The position numbers and the translations under genes were made by a program. The notes below the pieces were generated by a model. That model did no database searches. It saw only the letters and a list, made by a program, of their open reading frames with translations, and was not told the DNA's origin. From an uncultured Pelagibacteraceae bacterium (GTDB lineage: Bacteria > Pseudomonadota > Alphaproteobacteria > Pelagibacterales > Pelagibacteraceae): 64,000 nucleotides of DNA. Below are positions 1 through 8,447 of the stretch, in pieces (position 1 is the first letter of the stretch; each line of letters starts with the position of its first letter). The stretch is taken from NCBI GenBank assembly GCA_902606835.1, contig CACLHW010000002.1:1-64000 (forward strand). The letters run 5' to 3'.

Positions 1-48
1 TATGTAATCATAATTTTAAGTTTAATATTATTTTTCTTAGGTGGATAA
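1..48 (+). CDS. C-terminal tail of a membrane protein, possibly PgpA (partial)
   Basis: Frame 1 is open from the window edge to a TAA at 46-48 and encodes 15 very hydrophobic residues ending in LFFLGG, as expected for the end of a membrane protein. In many alphaproteobacteria phosphatidylglycerophosphatase A (pgpA) lies just upstream of short cinA, so pgpA is the best guess, but 15 residues cannot identify it. If real, its stop codon lies 4 bp before the ATG at 53 chosen for cinA, and the cinA Shine-Dalgarno (AGGTGG, 39-44) sits inside its last codons. Confidence 0.45.
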   Translation, partial: YVIIILSLILFFLGG

Positions 49-52
49 ATAT

Positions 53-526
53 ATGTCTTTACTCGCAAAAAAAACTGTTAAAAAATTATCAAAAAAAAAA
101 TTTACAATGTCTACAGTAGAATCTTGTACGGGTGGATTACTTGCAAGTAATATTACTTCTGTAAGTGGATCTTCTAAAGTCTTCAATCTTGGTTTAGTTA
201 CTTACTCAAATCAATCAAAGATTAAAAATTTAGGAGTGTCAAAAAAACTTATAAAAAAATATGGCGCTGTAAGCCATCAAGTATGTTTGGCTATGGTTAA
301 AAATATTAATAAAATAGCCAAAAGTTATATTTCAATTTCTACAACAGGTATAGCAGGTCCTGATGGTGGTACTAAAAAAAAGCCAGTAGGCTTAGTTTAT
401 ATAGGTATAATGAGTGGTAAAAAAATTATTATAAATAAATATTTATTTAAAAACAAAGGGCGTTCTTATATTCAAAAAATTACTGTAAATAAATGTTTAA
501 AATTAATTTTAAATTTTCTTAAATAA
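53..526 (+). CDS. pncC: Short CinA-family nicotinamide-nucleotide amidohydrolase
   Basis: A stand-alone CinA C-terminal domain protein of 157 residues. Family members deamidate nicotinamide mononucleotide to nicotinate mononucleotide, recycling the NMN made by DNA ligase. The ESCTGG motif (residues 23-28) and TGIAGPDGG (98-106) are the family hallmarks; the N-terminal MoCF-like domain of long CinA is absent, as usual in alphaproteobacteria. I chose the ATG at 53 over the in-frame GTG at 41 because AGGTGG lies 8 nt upstream of it and because an upstream frame seems to end at 48. The 3' end overlaps the convergent ratA gene by 18 bp. The family assignment is firm; the enzymatic role is by homology. 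Confidence 0.9.
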   Translation: MSLLAKKTVKKLSKKKFTMSTVESCTGGLLASNITSVSGSSKVFNLGLVTYSNQSKIKNLGVSKKLIKKYGAVSHQVCLAMVKNINKIAKSYISISTTGIAGPDGGTKKKPVGLVYIGIMSGKKIIINKYLFKNKGRSYIQKITVNKCLKLILNFLK

Positions 527-958
527 CTTATTTGCTCTCTTTTCAAAAGCCTCAGCTATTTTTTTTAAACCTATATCAAAAGATTTAATCATCAACATGT
601 TTAGAACTTTATTTTTCAATTCAAAATTAACATTGAACTCTACCTGGCTGTTTTCACCTTTTTGTTTAAAATACCATTTATTTTCAAGATGTTTTAACGG
701 ACCATCTATATTAGTAACATGAATTGATTCTGTTGATTTTTCGTAAATAACAAAACTTTTATAAGTTTCTTTAAAAAAGCTTTTTCCAATTGTTAAATCT
801 GCAGTAATTTCTACCTTATCACCTTTATCAACTTTACTATGAATTTTGCCCCCTAAACACCATGGTACAAATTCTGGATACTTCTCTATATCAAGAACCA
901 TATTGATTAAATTTTCTTTGGAACAGGGTATTTGTTTTATTATTGAAGCGGATGGCAC
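509..958 (-). CDS. COQ10/RatA-like START-domain protein
   Basis: A 149-residue protein of the polyketide cyclase/START family related to mitochondrial Coq10 and bacterial RatA. Coq10 homologues bind ubiquinone-like lipids and support respiration; the RatA toxin label comes from E. coli and need not apply here. The diagnostic N-terminal stretch includes [10 protein letters not shown] at about residues 25-34. The start is GTG (956-958): the resulting N-terminus (MPSASI) lines up with the family, and the next methionine would remove the first strand. It overlaps the end of lipA by 19 bp and follows it in the operon, the usual alphaproteobacterial arrangement. It meets cinA tail to tail. Confidence 0.88.
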   Translation of the reverse strand: MPSASIIKQIPCSKENLINMVLDIEKYPEFVPWCLGGKIHSKVDKGDKVEITADLTIGKSFFKETYKSFVIYEKSTESIHVTNIDGPLKHLENKWYFKQKGENSQVEFNVNFELKNKVLNMLMIKSFDIGLKKIAEAFEKRANKLFKKI

Positions 959-1878
959 TTAGATTGTTTTTCTCTCAATTTTTTCATTTCAGCAAAATCT
1001 TCATCTGCATGGTACGAAGATCTTGTTAGTGGAGATGAAGCTACTAATAAAAAGCCTTTTGATAGTGCTATCTCTTTGAGACTTTGAAACTCATCAGGAT
1101 GGACATATCGATTTATTGGATAATGTTTTTCGCTAGGCTGAAGATATTGTCCAATAGTTAAAAAATCCACATTCGCACATAGAAGATCATCCATAACTTG
1201 TAAAACTTCATCTTTTTTTTCTCCTAGTCCTAGCATTATACCTGATTTGGTAAATATTTTTTTATTTATCCCCTTAACTGATTTTAATAGATTTACTGAA
1301 GCAAAATAACGTGAGCCTGGCCTTACTTGCCTATATAAACTTGGAACAGTTTCTATATTATGATTAAAAACATCTGGGTTAGCCTTTACAACATTTCTAT
1401 ATGCATTTTTTTTTCTTAAAAAATCAGGAGTTAAAACTTCTATTGTAGTATTTTTATTCATTTTCCTTGTTTCGTAAATAACTTTAGAGAAATGATTTGC
1501 TCCACCATCATCAAGATCATCTCTATCAACTGAAGTTATTACTACATGTTTTAAATTTAATTCCTTTGTAGCTTGCGCTATTTTAATAGGTTCATCTGGA
1601 TCTAGAAAAGTTGGTTTACCTGTTTTTACATTACAGAATGCACACGCTCTTGTACAAGTATCTCCCATTATCATAAAAGTTGCGTGCTTTTTGCTCCAAC
1701 ATTCGGATATGTTAGGGCAGCTAGCTTCCTCACAAACTGTATGAAGCTTTTTTTTATTTATTAACTCTTTGGTTTGAAAGTAACTTTTTGTGTCTAAAAT
1801 TCTTGTTCTTATCCAACTAGGTTTTTTTTTGATTGGATTAATAGGTTTATTAATTTTTTCAGGGTGTCTTAGCTTCAT
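940..1878 (-). CDS. lipA: Lipoyl synthase
   Basis: Radical SAM enzyme that inserts two sulfurs into protein-bound octanoyl groups to make lipoyl cofactors. At 312 residues it is normal length. The auxiliary [4Fe-4S] ligands are C49, C54 and C60, the radical-SAM cluster is C75xxxC79xxC82, and the conserved RSSYHA motif is near the C-terminus. It lies 6 bp downstream of ftsB and overlaps ratA. In most alphaproteobacteria the pyruvate dehydrogenase genes lie between ftsB and lipA, but here they are absent, so its lipoyl-protein substrates (PDH, OGDH, GcvH) must be encoded elsewhere. The assignment is secure. Confidence 0.97.
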   Translation of the reverse strand: MKLRHPEKINKPINPIKKKPSWIRTRILDTKSYFQTKELINKKKLHTVCEEASCPNISECWSKKHATFMIMGDTCTRACAFCNVKTGKPTFLDPDEPIKIAQATKELNLKHVVITSVDRDDLDDGGANHFSKVIYETRKMNKNTTIEVLTPDFLRKKNAYRNVVKANPDVFNHNIETVPSLYRQVRPGSRYFASVNLLKSVKGINKKIFTKSGIMLGLGEKKDEVLQVMDDLLCANVDFLTIGQYLQPSEKHYPINRYVHPDEFQSLKEIALSKGFLLVASSPLTRSSYHADEDFAEMKKLREKQSKCHPLQ

Positions 1879-1884
1879 TTAATA

Positions 1885-2178
1885 TTATTTAAGGTAAATT
1901 TTTTCACCTTTTTTACCTACCATAAATTTTGTTCTATATATCACTTCTAGATAATCAACATCGATATTCTTTGTTAATAAATTATTTTGTTTTTCTATAG
2001 ATTTAAGTTTCATCTCATTATTTTTTTTTTCTTCGGCAAGTTGATTAATTAATTTTTGCTTTTCATAGTAAGATATAAGTCCACGTTCTCCATCAAGTAG
2101 GTTTAAAATTAAATACAGAAACAAAAAAATACTAATTAGGGCAAATCGTTTTTTGCTAATAATTTCTAAAAATCTCAT
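1885..2178 (-). CDS. ftsB: FtsB/DivIC-type septum formation protein
   Basis: A 97-residue bitopic membrane protein of the FtsB family, which links FtsQ and FtsL in the divisome. It has a short basic N-terminus, one transmembrane segment (about residues 12-28), the family-typical GERGL turn, then a Lys/Glu/Asn-rich coiled coil (about 35-70) and a small C-terminal domain. Its place between eno and lipA matches the usual alphaproteobacterial site. It starts only 4 bp after the eno stop, so it is surely co-transcribed. The sequence is divergent, but topology, length and context together make the call good. Confidence 0.85.
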   Translation of the reverse strand: MRFLEIISKKRFALISIFLFLYLILNLLDGERGLISYYEKQKLINQLAEEKKNNEMKLKSIEKQNNLLTKNIDVDYLEVIYRTKFMVGKKGEKIYLK

Positions 2179-2182
2179 ATAT

Positions 2183-3382
2183 TTAAACTTTAGCTATTTT
2201 TGCTGATTTTCCAAGCTCATCTTCTATCCTTAATAAACGATTGTATTTCGCCACTCTTTCAGATCTAGCTAATGATCCTGTTTTTATTTGAGAAGAATTT
2301 GTCGCTACCGCCAAATCACTAATAAAAGTATCTTCTGTATCTCCAGATCTATGTGAAATAATAGTTTTAAAACCATTTTTATGAGCAGAGTTTATTACGT
2401 TTATAGTTTCACTAACTGTACCAATTTGGTTTAATTTAACTAATATTGTATTAGCAGATTTTTCCTTAATACCTCTCTTTAGTCTTTTTATATTAGTAGC
2501 AAATAAATCATCTCCAACAATTTGAATATTTGTATTTTTTGTCAACTTTCCCCAAGACTCCCAATCATCCTCTGTAAATGGGTCCTCAATAGACTTGATG
2601 GGATAATCCTTTATTAATTTGGAATAATATTCTAATGTTTTTTGTTTATTTAGTTCGTTTGCAGCTACATCCAAACAAATTGATATATCTTCTCCTGGTT
2701 TAAAACCAGATTTTTCTATAGCTTTTATTATCATTTTAATTGCTTCTTCGTCACTTTTAAGGTTGGGAGCAAATCCTCCTTCATCACCAACATTTGTGTT
2801 ATCAAGCATAGATTTTAAATTTTGAATTACTAAAAAACTCATTCTCATAGACTCTGAAAATGACTTTGCTTTATCCGGACGTATCATAAACTCTTGAATA
2901 TCTAAATTATTTTTAGCATGAACGCCTCCATTTATAATATTCAAAAGTGGAACTGGTAATTGAGAACTTTTAGAATTTCCTAAATATTTAAATAAAGATA
3001 ATTTTTTTACACTTGCTGCAAGCTTACAAGCGGACATGGAAACTGCCAAAATTGAATTAGCACCGAGTTTTTTCTTTTCTTCAGTGCCATCTAAGTCTAC
3101 TAAAATTTTGTCTATTTCGGTCTGATCTTCTATATTTATATTTTTTATAGAATTTGCTATTGGTCCATTAATATTTTCAATTGCTTTAAAAACACTTTTG
3201 CCAAGATAACTCTTATTTTCTTTATCTCTTAATTCAAATGCTTCATAAGTTCCTGTGGATGCACCAGAGGGAACTATTGCTGAAGCTTTCAGACCACTAT
3301 CTGAATATACTTCGGCTTCTACTGTCGGATTTCCTCTACTATCAAAAACTTGCCGGCCTTTGATATTTTTAATTTTTACCAT
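2183..3382 (-). CDS. eno: Enolase (compact form)
   Basis: Interconverts 2-phosphoglycerate and phosphoenolpyruvate. The active-site set is complete: SGAST loop (39-43), E201 in [10 protein letters not shown], Mg ligands D238, E266 and D291, and catalytic K316 in LVKLNQIGT, with SHRSGDTED at 343-351. At 399 residues it is about 30 shorter than the usual 425-432. The shortening is visible between the DVAANE strand (238-243) and the [10 protein letters not shown] segment, where a loop of roughly 16 residues is missing, with smaller losses before VGDEGG and at the C-terminus. All losses are in surface loops, so it should be functional. It overlaps the kdsA stop by 14 bp. Confidence 0.97.
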   Translation of the reverse strand: MVKIKNIKGRQVFDSRGNPTVEAEVYSDSGLKASAIVPSGASTGTYEAFELRDKENKSYLGKSVFKAIENINGPIANSIKNINIEDQTEIDKILVDLDGTEEKKKLGANSILAVSMSACKLAASVKKLSLFKYLGNSKSSQLPVPLLNIINGGVHAKNNLDIQEFMIRPDKAKSFSESMRMSFLVIQNLKSMLDNTNVGDEGGFAPNLKSDEEAIKMIIKAIEKSGFKPGEDISICLDVAANELNKQKTLEYYSKLIKDYPIKSIEDPFTEDDWESWGKLTKNTNIQIVGDDLFATNIKRLKRGIKEKSANTILVKLNQIGTVSETINVINSAHKNGFKTIISHRSGDTEDTFISDLAVATNSSQIKTGSLARSERVAKYNRLLRIEDELGKSAKIAKV

Positions 3383-4202
3383 TCTTTATTAATTTATCAA
3401 TTTGAACAAGTTTACTTAACAAGCTATACATTTTAGATAATGGTACCATGTTTGGTCCATCAGATGGTGCATTGTCTGGATCAGGATGTGTTTCCATAAA
3501 AACTGCGGCAACGCCAACAGCAATGGCTGCTCTAGCAAGATGCTCAACGAATTCTCTTTGACCTCCGCTTTTATCCCCCATTCCTCCTGGTTGTTGTACT
3601 GAATGTGTAGCATCAAAAACAACTGGATAACCATTCTTTGCCATAATAGGTAAAGATCTCATATCAGACACTAAAGTATTGTAACCAAAGCTTGCGCCTC
3701 TTTCTGTAACCAAAATATTTTTATTTCCTGAGTCCTCAATTTTTTTTGTAACATTTACCATATCCCATGGAGCTAAAAACTGTCCTTTTTTTACATTTAT
3801 AACTTTTCCAGTTTTAGCTGCAGCTATAAGTAAATCTGTCTGTCGACATAAAAAAGCTGGTATCTGTAAAACGTCAACATGTTTTGAAACAATTTCACAT
3901 TGCTCAGGAGTGTGAACATCAGTTAAAACTGGCACTTCTAGATCTTTTCTAATTTTATCAAAAACCGGTAATGACTTTTCAAGACCTGCTCCTCTTTTTC
4001 CCATTAGACTGGTTCTATTAGCTTTATCAAATGATGTTTTATAAATAAGGCCTATACCTAACTTTTTAGTAATTTTTTTTAATTCACTAGCAACTTCTAA
4101 GGCATGTTTTTCGTTTTCTAATTGGCAAGGTCCAGCTATTAAAGTAAATGGATTTACATTTGAAATGTTTAACTTTCCACATTTTACAGATTTATTTTCC
4201 AT
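3369..4202 (-). CDS. kdsA: 3-deoxy-D-manno-octulosonate 8-phosphate synthase
   Basis: Condenses PEP with arabinose 5-phosphate to give KDO-8-phosphate, the committed step to the lipopolysaccharide inner-core sugar. At 277 residues it is full length. Family motifs are clear: [10 protein letters not shown] near the N-terminus, [31 protein letters not shown], and [11 protein letters not shown] near the C-terminal active-site loop. The start overlaps the pyrG stop by one base (TAATG), which suggests translational coupling. Placing a PEP-consuming enzyme beside enolase, which makes PEP, is the standard arrangement in alphaproteobacteria. It supports the lpx genes found elsewhere in the window in saying this cell makes LPS. 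Confidence 0.97.
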   Translation of the reverse strand: MENKSVKCGKLNISNVNPFTLIAGPCQLENEKHALEVASELKKITKKLGIGLIYKTSFDKANRTSLMGKRGAGLEKSLPVFDKIRKDLEVPVLTDVHTPEQCEIVSKHVDVLQIPAFLCRQTDLLIAAAKTGKVINVKKGQFLAPWDMVNVTKKIEDSGNKNILVTERGASFGYNTLVSDMRSLPIMAKNGYPVVFDATHSVQQPGGMGDKSGGQREFVEHLARAAIAVGVAAVFMETHPDPDNAPSDGPNMVPLSKMYSLLSKLVQIDKLIKNGKN

Positions 4203-5827
4203 TAATTGTTTCTCCTATTTGTTTCCGCAGCTTTAATAAAGGAAGAAAATAAAGGATGTGGTGTAAAGGGTCTTGATTTAAATTCGGGATGAAATTGAAC
4301 ACCAACAAACCAAGGGTGATTATTTAATTCTATTATTTCGGGAAGCATGCCGTCTGGTGATAAAGCCGAAAAGATCAATCCTTTTTTTTCAAAATCTTCT
4401 TTATATTTAATATTTACCTCATATCTATGTCTATGTCTTTCTTTTATTTTTTTTTCAGAATATATTTTTGATATTAAAGAATTATTTTTCAAAACGGCAT
4501 CATATAAGCCTAATCTCATTGTTCCTCCTAAATTTTTCTCGCTTCCCTTAATTCTTTTTTTTCCTTTTTGCCATTCTTCTAACAAGCCAACTACAGGTAT
4601 ACAATTATTACCAAATTCACTTGTGGAGGCATTTTTAATATTTAACAAATTCCTTGCAGCTTCTATAACTGCCATTTGCATACCAAAGCAAATTCCGAGA
4701 AAAGGTATATTATTCAATCTTGCGTATTTTATGGCAGCTATTTTGCCTTCACTGCCTCTTTTTCCAAATCCACCTGGAATTAAAACTCCTGATACATTTT
4801 TTAATAAAATTTTAATTTTTTCTGGTTTTACACTCTCTGAATCAATCCTTTGTAAATTAACTTTTACATTATTTGATATTCCACCATGAATTAAAGCTTC
4901 ATCTAAAGATTTGTAAGCATCCTTAAGATTAACGTATTTGCCAATAATACCTATGTTTACATCTTTTCTTGGGTTTAAAACCTTAGAGGTAATACTTTTC
5001 CATTTACTAAGATTGGGTATTTTTTTACTTTTTATATTAAAGTATGAAAGAACTCTATCATCCAATTTTTCTTTATGAAAACTAATTGGAGCTTCATATA
5101 TAGTTTTTACGTCAACTGTTTCTATAACATTTTGTATAGGCACATTACAAAATAAAGATATTTTTTTTCTCTCTGCTGTTGGAATTTCCCTTTCTGATCT
5201 ACAAATTATAATATCCGGCTGAATTCCTAAGCTTCTTAACTCTTTAACAGAATGCTGGGTAGGTTTTGTTTTTAGTTCTCCTGACGCTTTAAGATATGGA
5301 ACTAAAGTTAAATGAATGAATAAACTTTTATTTTTTCCTATATCGTTAGAAAATTGTCTAATTGCTTCAAGAAAAGGTAAACTCTCAATATCACCTACTG
5401 TTCCTCCAATTTCACAAATAATAAAATCTTCATCTTTTACATTGGAGGATATAAATTTTTTTATACGATCTGTTACGTGTGGAACTACCTGAACTGTTCC
5501 ACCTAAAAAATCCCCTCTTCTTTCTTTTTTTATAATATCACTGTAAATTCCTCCCGTTGTAATATTGTCTGATTGAGTAGCTGAAATTCCAGTAAATCTT
5601 TCGTAATGACCTATATCCAAATCAGTTTCTGCTCCATCATCAGTAACAAAAACTTCCCCATGTTGAAAAGGATTCATTGTTCCTGGATCAACATTTAAAT
5701 ATGGATCTAATTTTCTGACTCTTACTTTAAATCCTCTTAATTGCAATAATGATGCTAGCGAAGCTGAAGAGAGACCTTTACCTAAGGATGAAACCACGCC
5801 GCCAGTGACAAATACATATCGCGCCAT
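4202..5827 (-). CDS. pyrG: CTP synthase
   Basis: Makes CTP from UTP using glutamine-derived ammonia. At 541 residues it has both expected domains: an N-terminal synthetase opening with [13 protein letters not shown] (residues 5-17) and a C-terminal class I glutamine amidotransferase with the nucleophile cysteine in GICFGMQMA and the His-Glu pair in QFHPEF. It lies between secG (46 bp upstream) and kdsA (1-bp overlap downstream) in the tpiA-secG-pyrG-kdsA-eno series. A 180-codon open frame on the opposite strand is a shadow of this gene. The assignment is secure. Confidence 0.98.
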   Translation of the reverse strand: MARYVFVTGGVVSSLGKGLSSASLASLLQLRGFKVRVRKLDPYLNVDPGTMNPFQHGEVFVTDDGAETDLDIGHYERFTGISATQSDNITTGGIYSDIIKKERRGDFLGGTVQVVPHVTDRIKKFISSNVKDEDFIICEIGGTVGDIESLPFLEAIRQFSNDIGKNKSLFIHLTLVPYLKASGELKTKPTQHSVKELRSLGIQPDIIICRSEREIPTAERKKISLFCNVPIQNVIETVDVKTIYEAPISFHKEKLDDRVLSYFNIKSKKIPNLSKWKSITSKVLNPRKDVNIGIIGKYVNLKDAYKSLDEALIHGGISNNVKVNLQRIDSESVKPEKIKILLKNVSGVLIPGGFGKRGSEGKIAAIKYARLNNIPFLGICFGMQMAVIEAARNLLNIKNASTSEFGNNCIPVVGLLEEWQKGKKRIKGSEKNLGGTMRLGLYDAVLKNNSLISKIYSEKKIKERHRHRYEVNIKYKEDFEKKGLIFSALSPDGMLPEIIELNNHPWFVGVQFHPEFKSRPFTPHPLFSSFIKAAETNRRNN

Positions 5828-5873
5828 GGAAGAGTACTATAGTAAATTTTAATGAAAAAATAAAGATAAATTG

Positions 5874-6173
5874 TTAATCTGATTTTGGAATTTCAGGCTC
5901 AGAAGAACTGTTTTCCTCTTCAACAGATTCTAAAACTGATTTAGTAGGTAAATTTTCTTTGGACATAATAGTTAATGTAATACTAGTAATAATAAATAAT
6001 GTCGCAATTATTGCTGTTGCTTTAGTCAAAAAATTGCTTGCCGACCGAGAAGATATAAAACTATCTTGCGAGGCTCCTAGACCTAAAGCTCCACCTTCAG
6101 ATTTTTGCAAGAGCACAGTAACAACAAGTAATACAGCTAAAATTATGTTTATTACTAATACAAAATTTTCCAT
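5874..6173 (-). CDS. secG: SecG subunit of the protein translocase
   Basis: A 99-residue inner-membrane protein with two hydrophobic segments (about residues 3-22 and 50-70) joined by the conserved GGALGLGASQDSF loop that marks SecG. It helps SecYEG and SecA move preproteins. The acidic, serine-rich C-terminal tail (about 75-99) is typical of alphaproteobacterial SecG. It begins 5 bp after the tpiA stop; tpiA-secG-pyrG is a widely conserved string. The call is strong from the loop motif and context. Confidence 0.95.
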   Translation of the reverse strand: MENFVLVINIILAVLLVVTVLLQKSEGGALGLGASQDSFISSRSASNFLTKATAIIATLFIITSITLTIMSKENLPTKSVLESVEEENSSSEPEIPKSD

Positions 6174-6178
6174 AAAGG

Positions 6179-6937
6179 TTATTTATAGTAATTTTTTATT
6201 ATATCAATAAATTTCTTTGAAGATTGAGAAGCAGATCCTATTAAAAATCCATCTATTTCATCAATTGAAGCTAGTAAGCTAATATTTTTGCTATTAACAG
6301 ATCCTCCATATAGAACTAGAGGTAATTTATTTATCTTAAATATTTGTCTAAAATCTTTCTTAATAAATCTTATTATTTTTTGTAATTCTTTTGCTTTGGG
6401 AATTTTGTTAGTACCAATAGACCAAACCGGTTCATAAGCAAAGATAATTTTTTTTAGATTCATTTTATTTTCTAATGAACCTTTTAATTGACTTCTTATA
6501 ACAGAAAAAGTTTTATTTGCACGTTTTTGTTTTAAAGTTTCACCAACACAAAATATAATATTTAATTTTTGAGAAAGAGCAGATTTAATTTTCTTCTTTA
6601 TTAATTTATTGGTTTCACCTTCTGATCTATTTTCTGAGTGTCCTAAAATTACAAAATTAGCTCCAACTTTTTTTAACATTAATGTGCTTATAGAACCTGT
6701 GAAGGGTCCATAGCCATGATAATGTTGACAGTTTTGGGCCCCAAATAAAATATTTCTGGTTTTAAGTTTTTCCCTAAAAAAATGTATTAAAGTATTAGGA
6801 ACGCATAAAACAATTTTTATATTCTTGGATTTTTTATTTCTAGAAATATATTGATTTATTTTATTGATGATTTTAAAAGAGCCAAAATCACCAAACATTT
6901 TCCAATTTCCTACAAAATACTTTAATTTATTTGTCAT
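6179..6937 (-). CDS. tpiA: Triose-phosphate isomerase
   Basis: Interconverts dihydroxyacetone phosphate and glyceraldehyde 3-phosphate. At 252 residues it is normal length. Catalytic residues are present: N11 and K13 (GNWKMF), H100 (LGHSENR) and E169 (AYEPVWSIGT). Two small departures from consensus are visible: HSENR instead of HSERR, and SIGTN instead of AIGTG at the start of the flexible lid loop. It heads the left-hand minus-strand operon and faces the ppiD-like gene across a 61-bp AT-only gap (6938-6998) that must hold both promoters; no single promoter in it is convincing. Confidence 0.96.
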   Translation of the reverse strand: MTNKLKYFVGNWKMFGDFGSFKIINKINQYISRNKKSKNIKIVLCVPNTLIHFFREKLKTRNILFGAQNCQHYHGYGPFTGSISTLMLKKVGANFVILGHSENRSEGETNKLIKKKIKSALSQKLNIIFCVGETLKQKRANKTFSVIRSQLKGSLENKMNLKKIIFAYEPVWSIGTNKIPKAKELQKIIRFIKKDFRQIFKINKLPLVLYGGSVNSKNISLLASIDEIDGFLIGSASQSSKKFIDIIKNYYK

Positions 6938-6998
6938 GATTTAAATTTTAATTTATAGAGTATCTGAATATATAACAATAAAATAATTATAATTAAAA

Positions 6999-8447
6999 AT
7001 GCTAAGCTCTATAAGAAATTTTTCTAAAACAATATATGCAAAAGTACTTTTAGGTATTGTTATAATTCCTTTTGTCTTTTGGGGAATGGGTAGTTCGTTA
7101 TCAGGCGGAAACAAAAACATTGTGGTGCAAATAGATAAAACAAAATATTCAACACAAGATTTTGCTTCTTATATTCAATCATTAGGAATACAAAAGCAGA
7201 AAATTGAACCTGAAGAAATTGAATTGATGCTTTCAAATTTTATTGGAGATAAATTGATTGAAAATGAATTTGAATATTTAAAAATAAAATTATCCGATTC
7301 ATCGTTAAGTAAATTAATAAAAAATCAAAAAGAATTTAAGAAAAATAATGAATTTTCGCGAACTGAATATGAAAAATTTCTAGTAACAAATAATTTAAAT
7401 TCTATTCTTTTTGAAAGTAGTTTAGCTAAAAGAGAGAAAAAAAATCAGTTATTAAATTTTATTGGCGGTGGAGTTTTGCCATCAGAGTTTTTGGTAAGCT
7501 CTACTTATAATAAAATTAATCAGAAAAGGAGTATCGAGCTAATTGATCTTAACGATATTTTTACAAAAGATTTTAATTTTACTGAGGAACAAATTAAATC
7601 CTTTTATGAAAAAAACAAAGAGCAATTTACTGAGTTATACAAATCAGTAAAAGTTTTGGAATTAAATTCTGAAAAATTAACAGGAAACAAAAACGTTAGC
7701 GATTTGTATTTTAAGAAAGTTGATGAAATAGATAATGATATTATTACAGGAAATAAAATAAACGATATAATTAGAAAATATAATTTAGGCCAAGAAACAA
7801 TTTATAAAATAAATAAATCAGGATTAAATATCAATTCAGAGACAATTAATGAATTGCCAGAGAATCTGAAAAAAAATATTTTTTCCCTAAGTATTCCTGA
7901 AGAAACCATCTTATTAGAAAGTATTGATAAATTTTTTGTTGTGGAATTTATAAAAGAGGAAACTGTTCTAAAAAAGATAAACGACAAAAATATTAGAAAC
8001 ATCATTAAAAGCGCCCTTGAGAATGAGACCAAAAGAAAACTTATGAGCGAAATTATTGCTAAAATTAACCAGAAAAAATTTAACAAATCTGATTTTGATA
8101 AATTATCTAAAGAAAAAAATGTTCTTATAAAAAAAATACTACTTAATAACAAAAATGATGACAAAATATTAAAAAGAGAGCTTCTTGATCAAATTTATTC
8201 TTTTCAAAAAAAGCAGGTAATAGTTGTTAATGATTTAGAACTTAAAGAAAATTTTTTAATTTATATTGATAAGATTGAAAATGTTATAATTGATGACAAG
8301 TCAGCAAAATATAAAAAGTATTTAGAGCTATCTGAAGTAGAAATTACAAATGAATTATTTACTACATATGATAATTATCTTAAACAAAAATATAAAATAG
8401 ATATAAATTATAAAGCTCTTAACACTGTCAAAAATTATTTTAATTAA
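6999..8447 (+). CDS. PpiD/SurA-N-type periplasmic chaperone without a visible PPIase domain
   Basis: A 482-residue membrane-anchored protein. It has a basic N-terminus, one transmembrane helix (about residues 15-32), a GMGSS turn, then a SurA-N-like helical region beginning with a VVQIDKTKYSTQDF-like strand that is typical of PpiD. PpiD proteins sit at the Sec translocon and hold emerging outer-membrane and periplasmic proteins. Members usually contain a parvulin PPIC domain after the N-terminal helices. I cannot see its hallmark Gly-rich and Phe motifs here, and the protein is about 140 residues shorter than E. coli PpiD. The stop overlaps the trpE start by one base (TAATG), as is common in alphaproteobacteria. 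Confidence 0.8.
   Translation: MLSSIRNFSKTIYAKVLLGIVIIPFVFWGMGSSLSGGNKNIVVQIDKTKYSTQDFASYIQSLGIQKQKIEPEEIELMLSNFIGDKLIENEFEYLKIKLSDSSLSKLIKNQKEFKKNNEFSRTEYEKFLVTNNLNSILFESSLAKREKKNQLLNFIGGGVLPSEFLVSSTYNKINQKRSIELIDLNDIFTKDFNFTEEQIKSFYEKNKEQFTELYKSVKVLELNSEKLTGNKNVSDLYFKKVDEIDNDIITGNKINDIIRKYNLGQETIYKINKSGLNINSETINELPENLKKNIFSLSIPEETILLESIDKFFVVEFIKEETVLKKINDKNIRNIIKSALENETKRKLMSEIIAKINQKKFNKSDFDKLSKEKNVLIKKILLNNKNDDKILKRELLDQIYSFQKKQVIVVNDLELKENFLIYIDKIENVIIDDKSAKYKKYLELSEVEITNELFTTYDNYLKQKYKIDINYKALNTVKNYFN

Noticed and set aside
4347-4889. 180-codon open frame on the plus strand, opposite pyrG
   Set aside because: It lies wholly inside pyrG, has no family resemblance, and its hydrophobic and proline-rich content is what the complement of an AT-rich gene yields.
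6988-6993. TATAAT just before the ppiD-like start
   Set aside because: Only 5 bp separate it from the ATG, too close for a normal promoter, with no supporting -35.
7802-8164. 120-codon hydrophobic frame on the minus strand within the ppiD-like gene
   Set aside because: The Leu/Phe/Ser/Ile-rich content comes from the complement of Lys/Asn/Glu codons; the plus-strand gene is coherent over its whole length.
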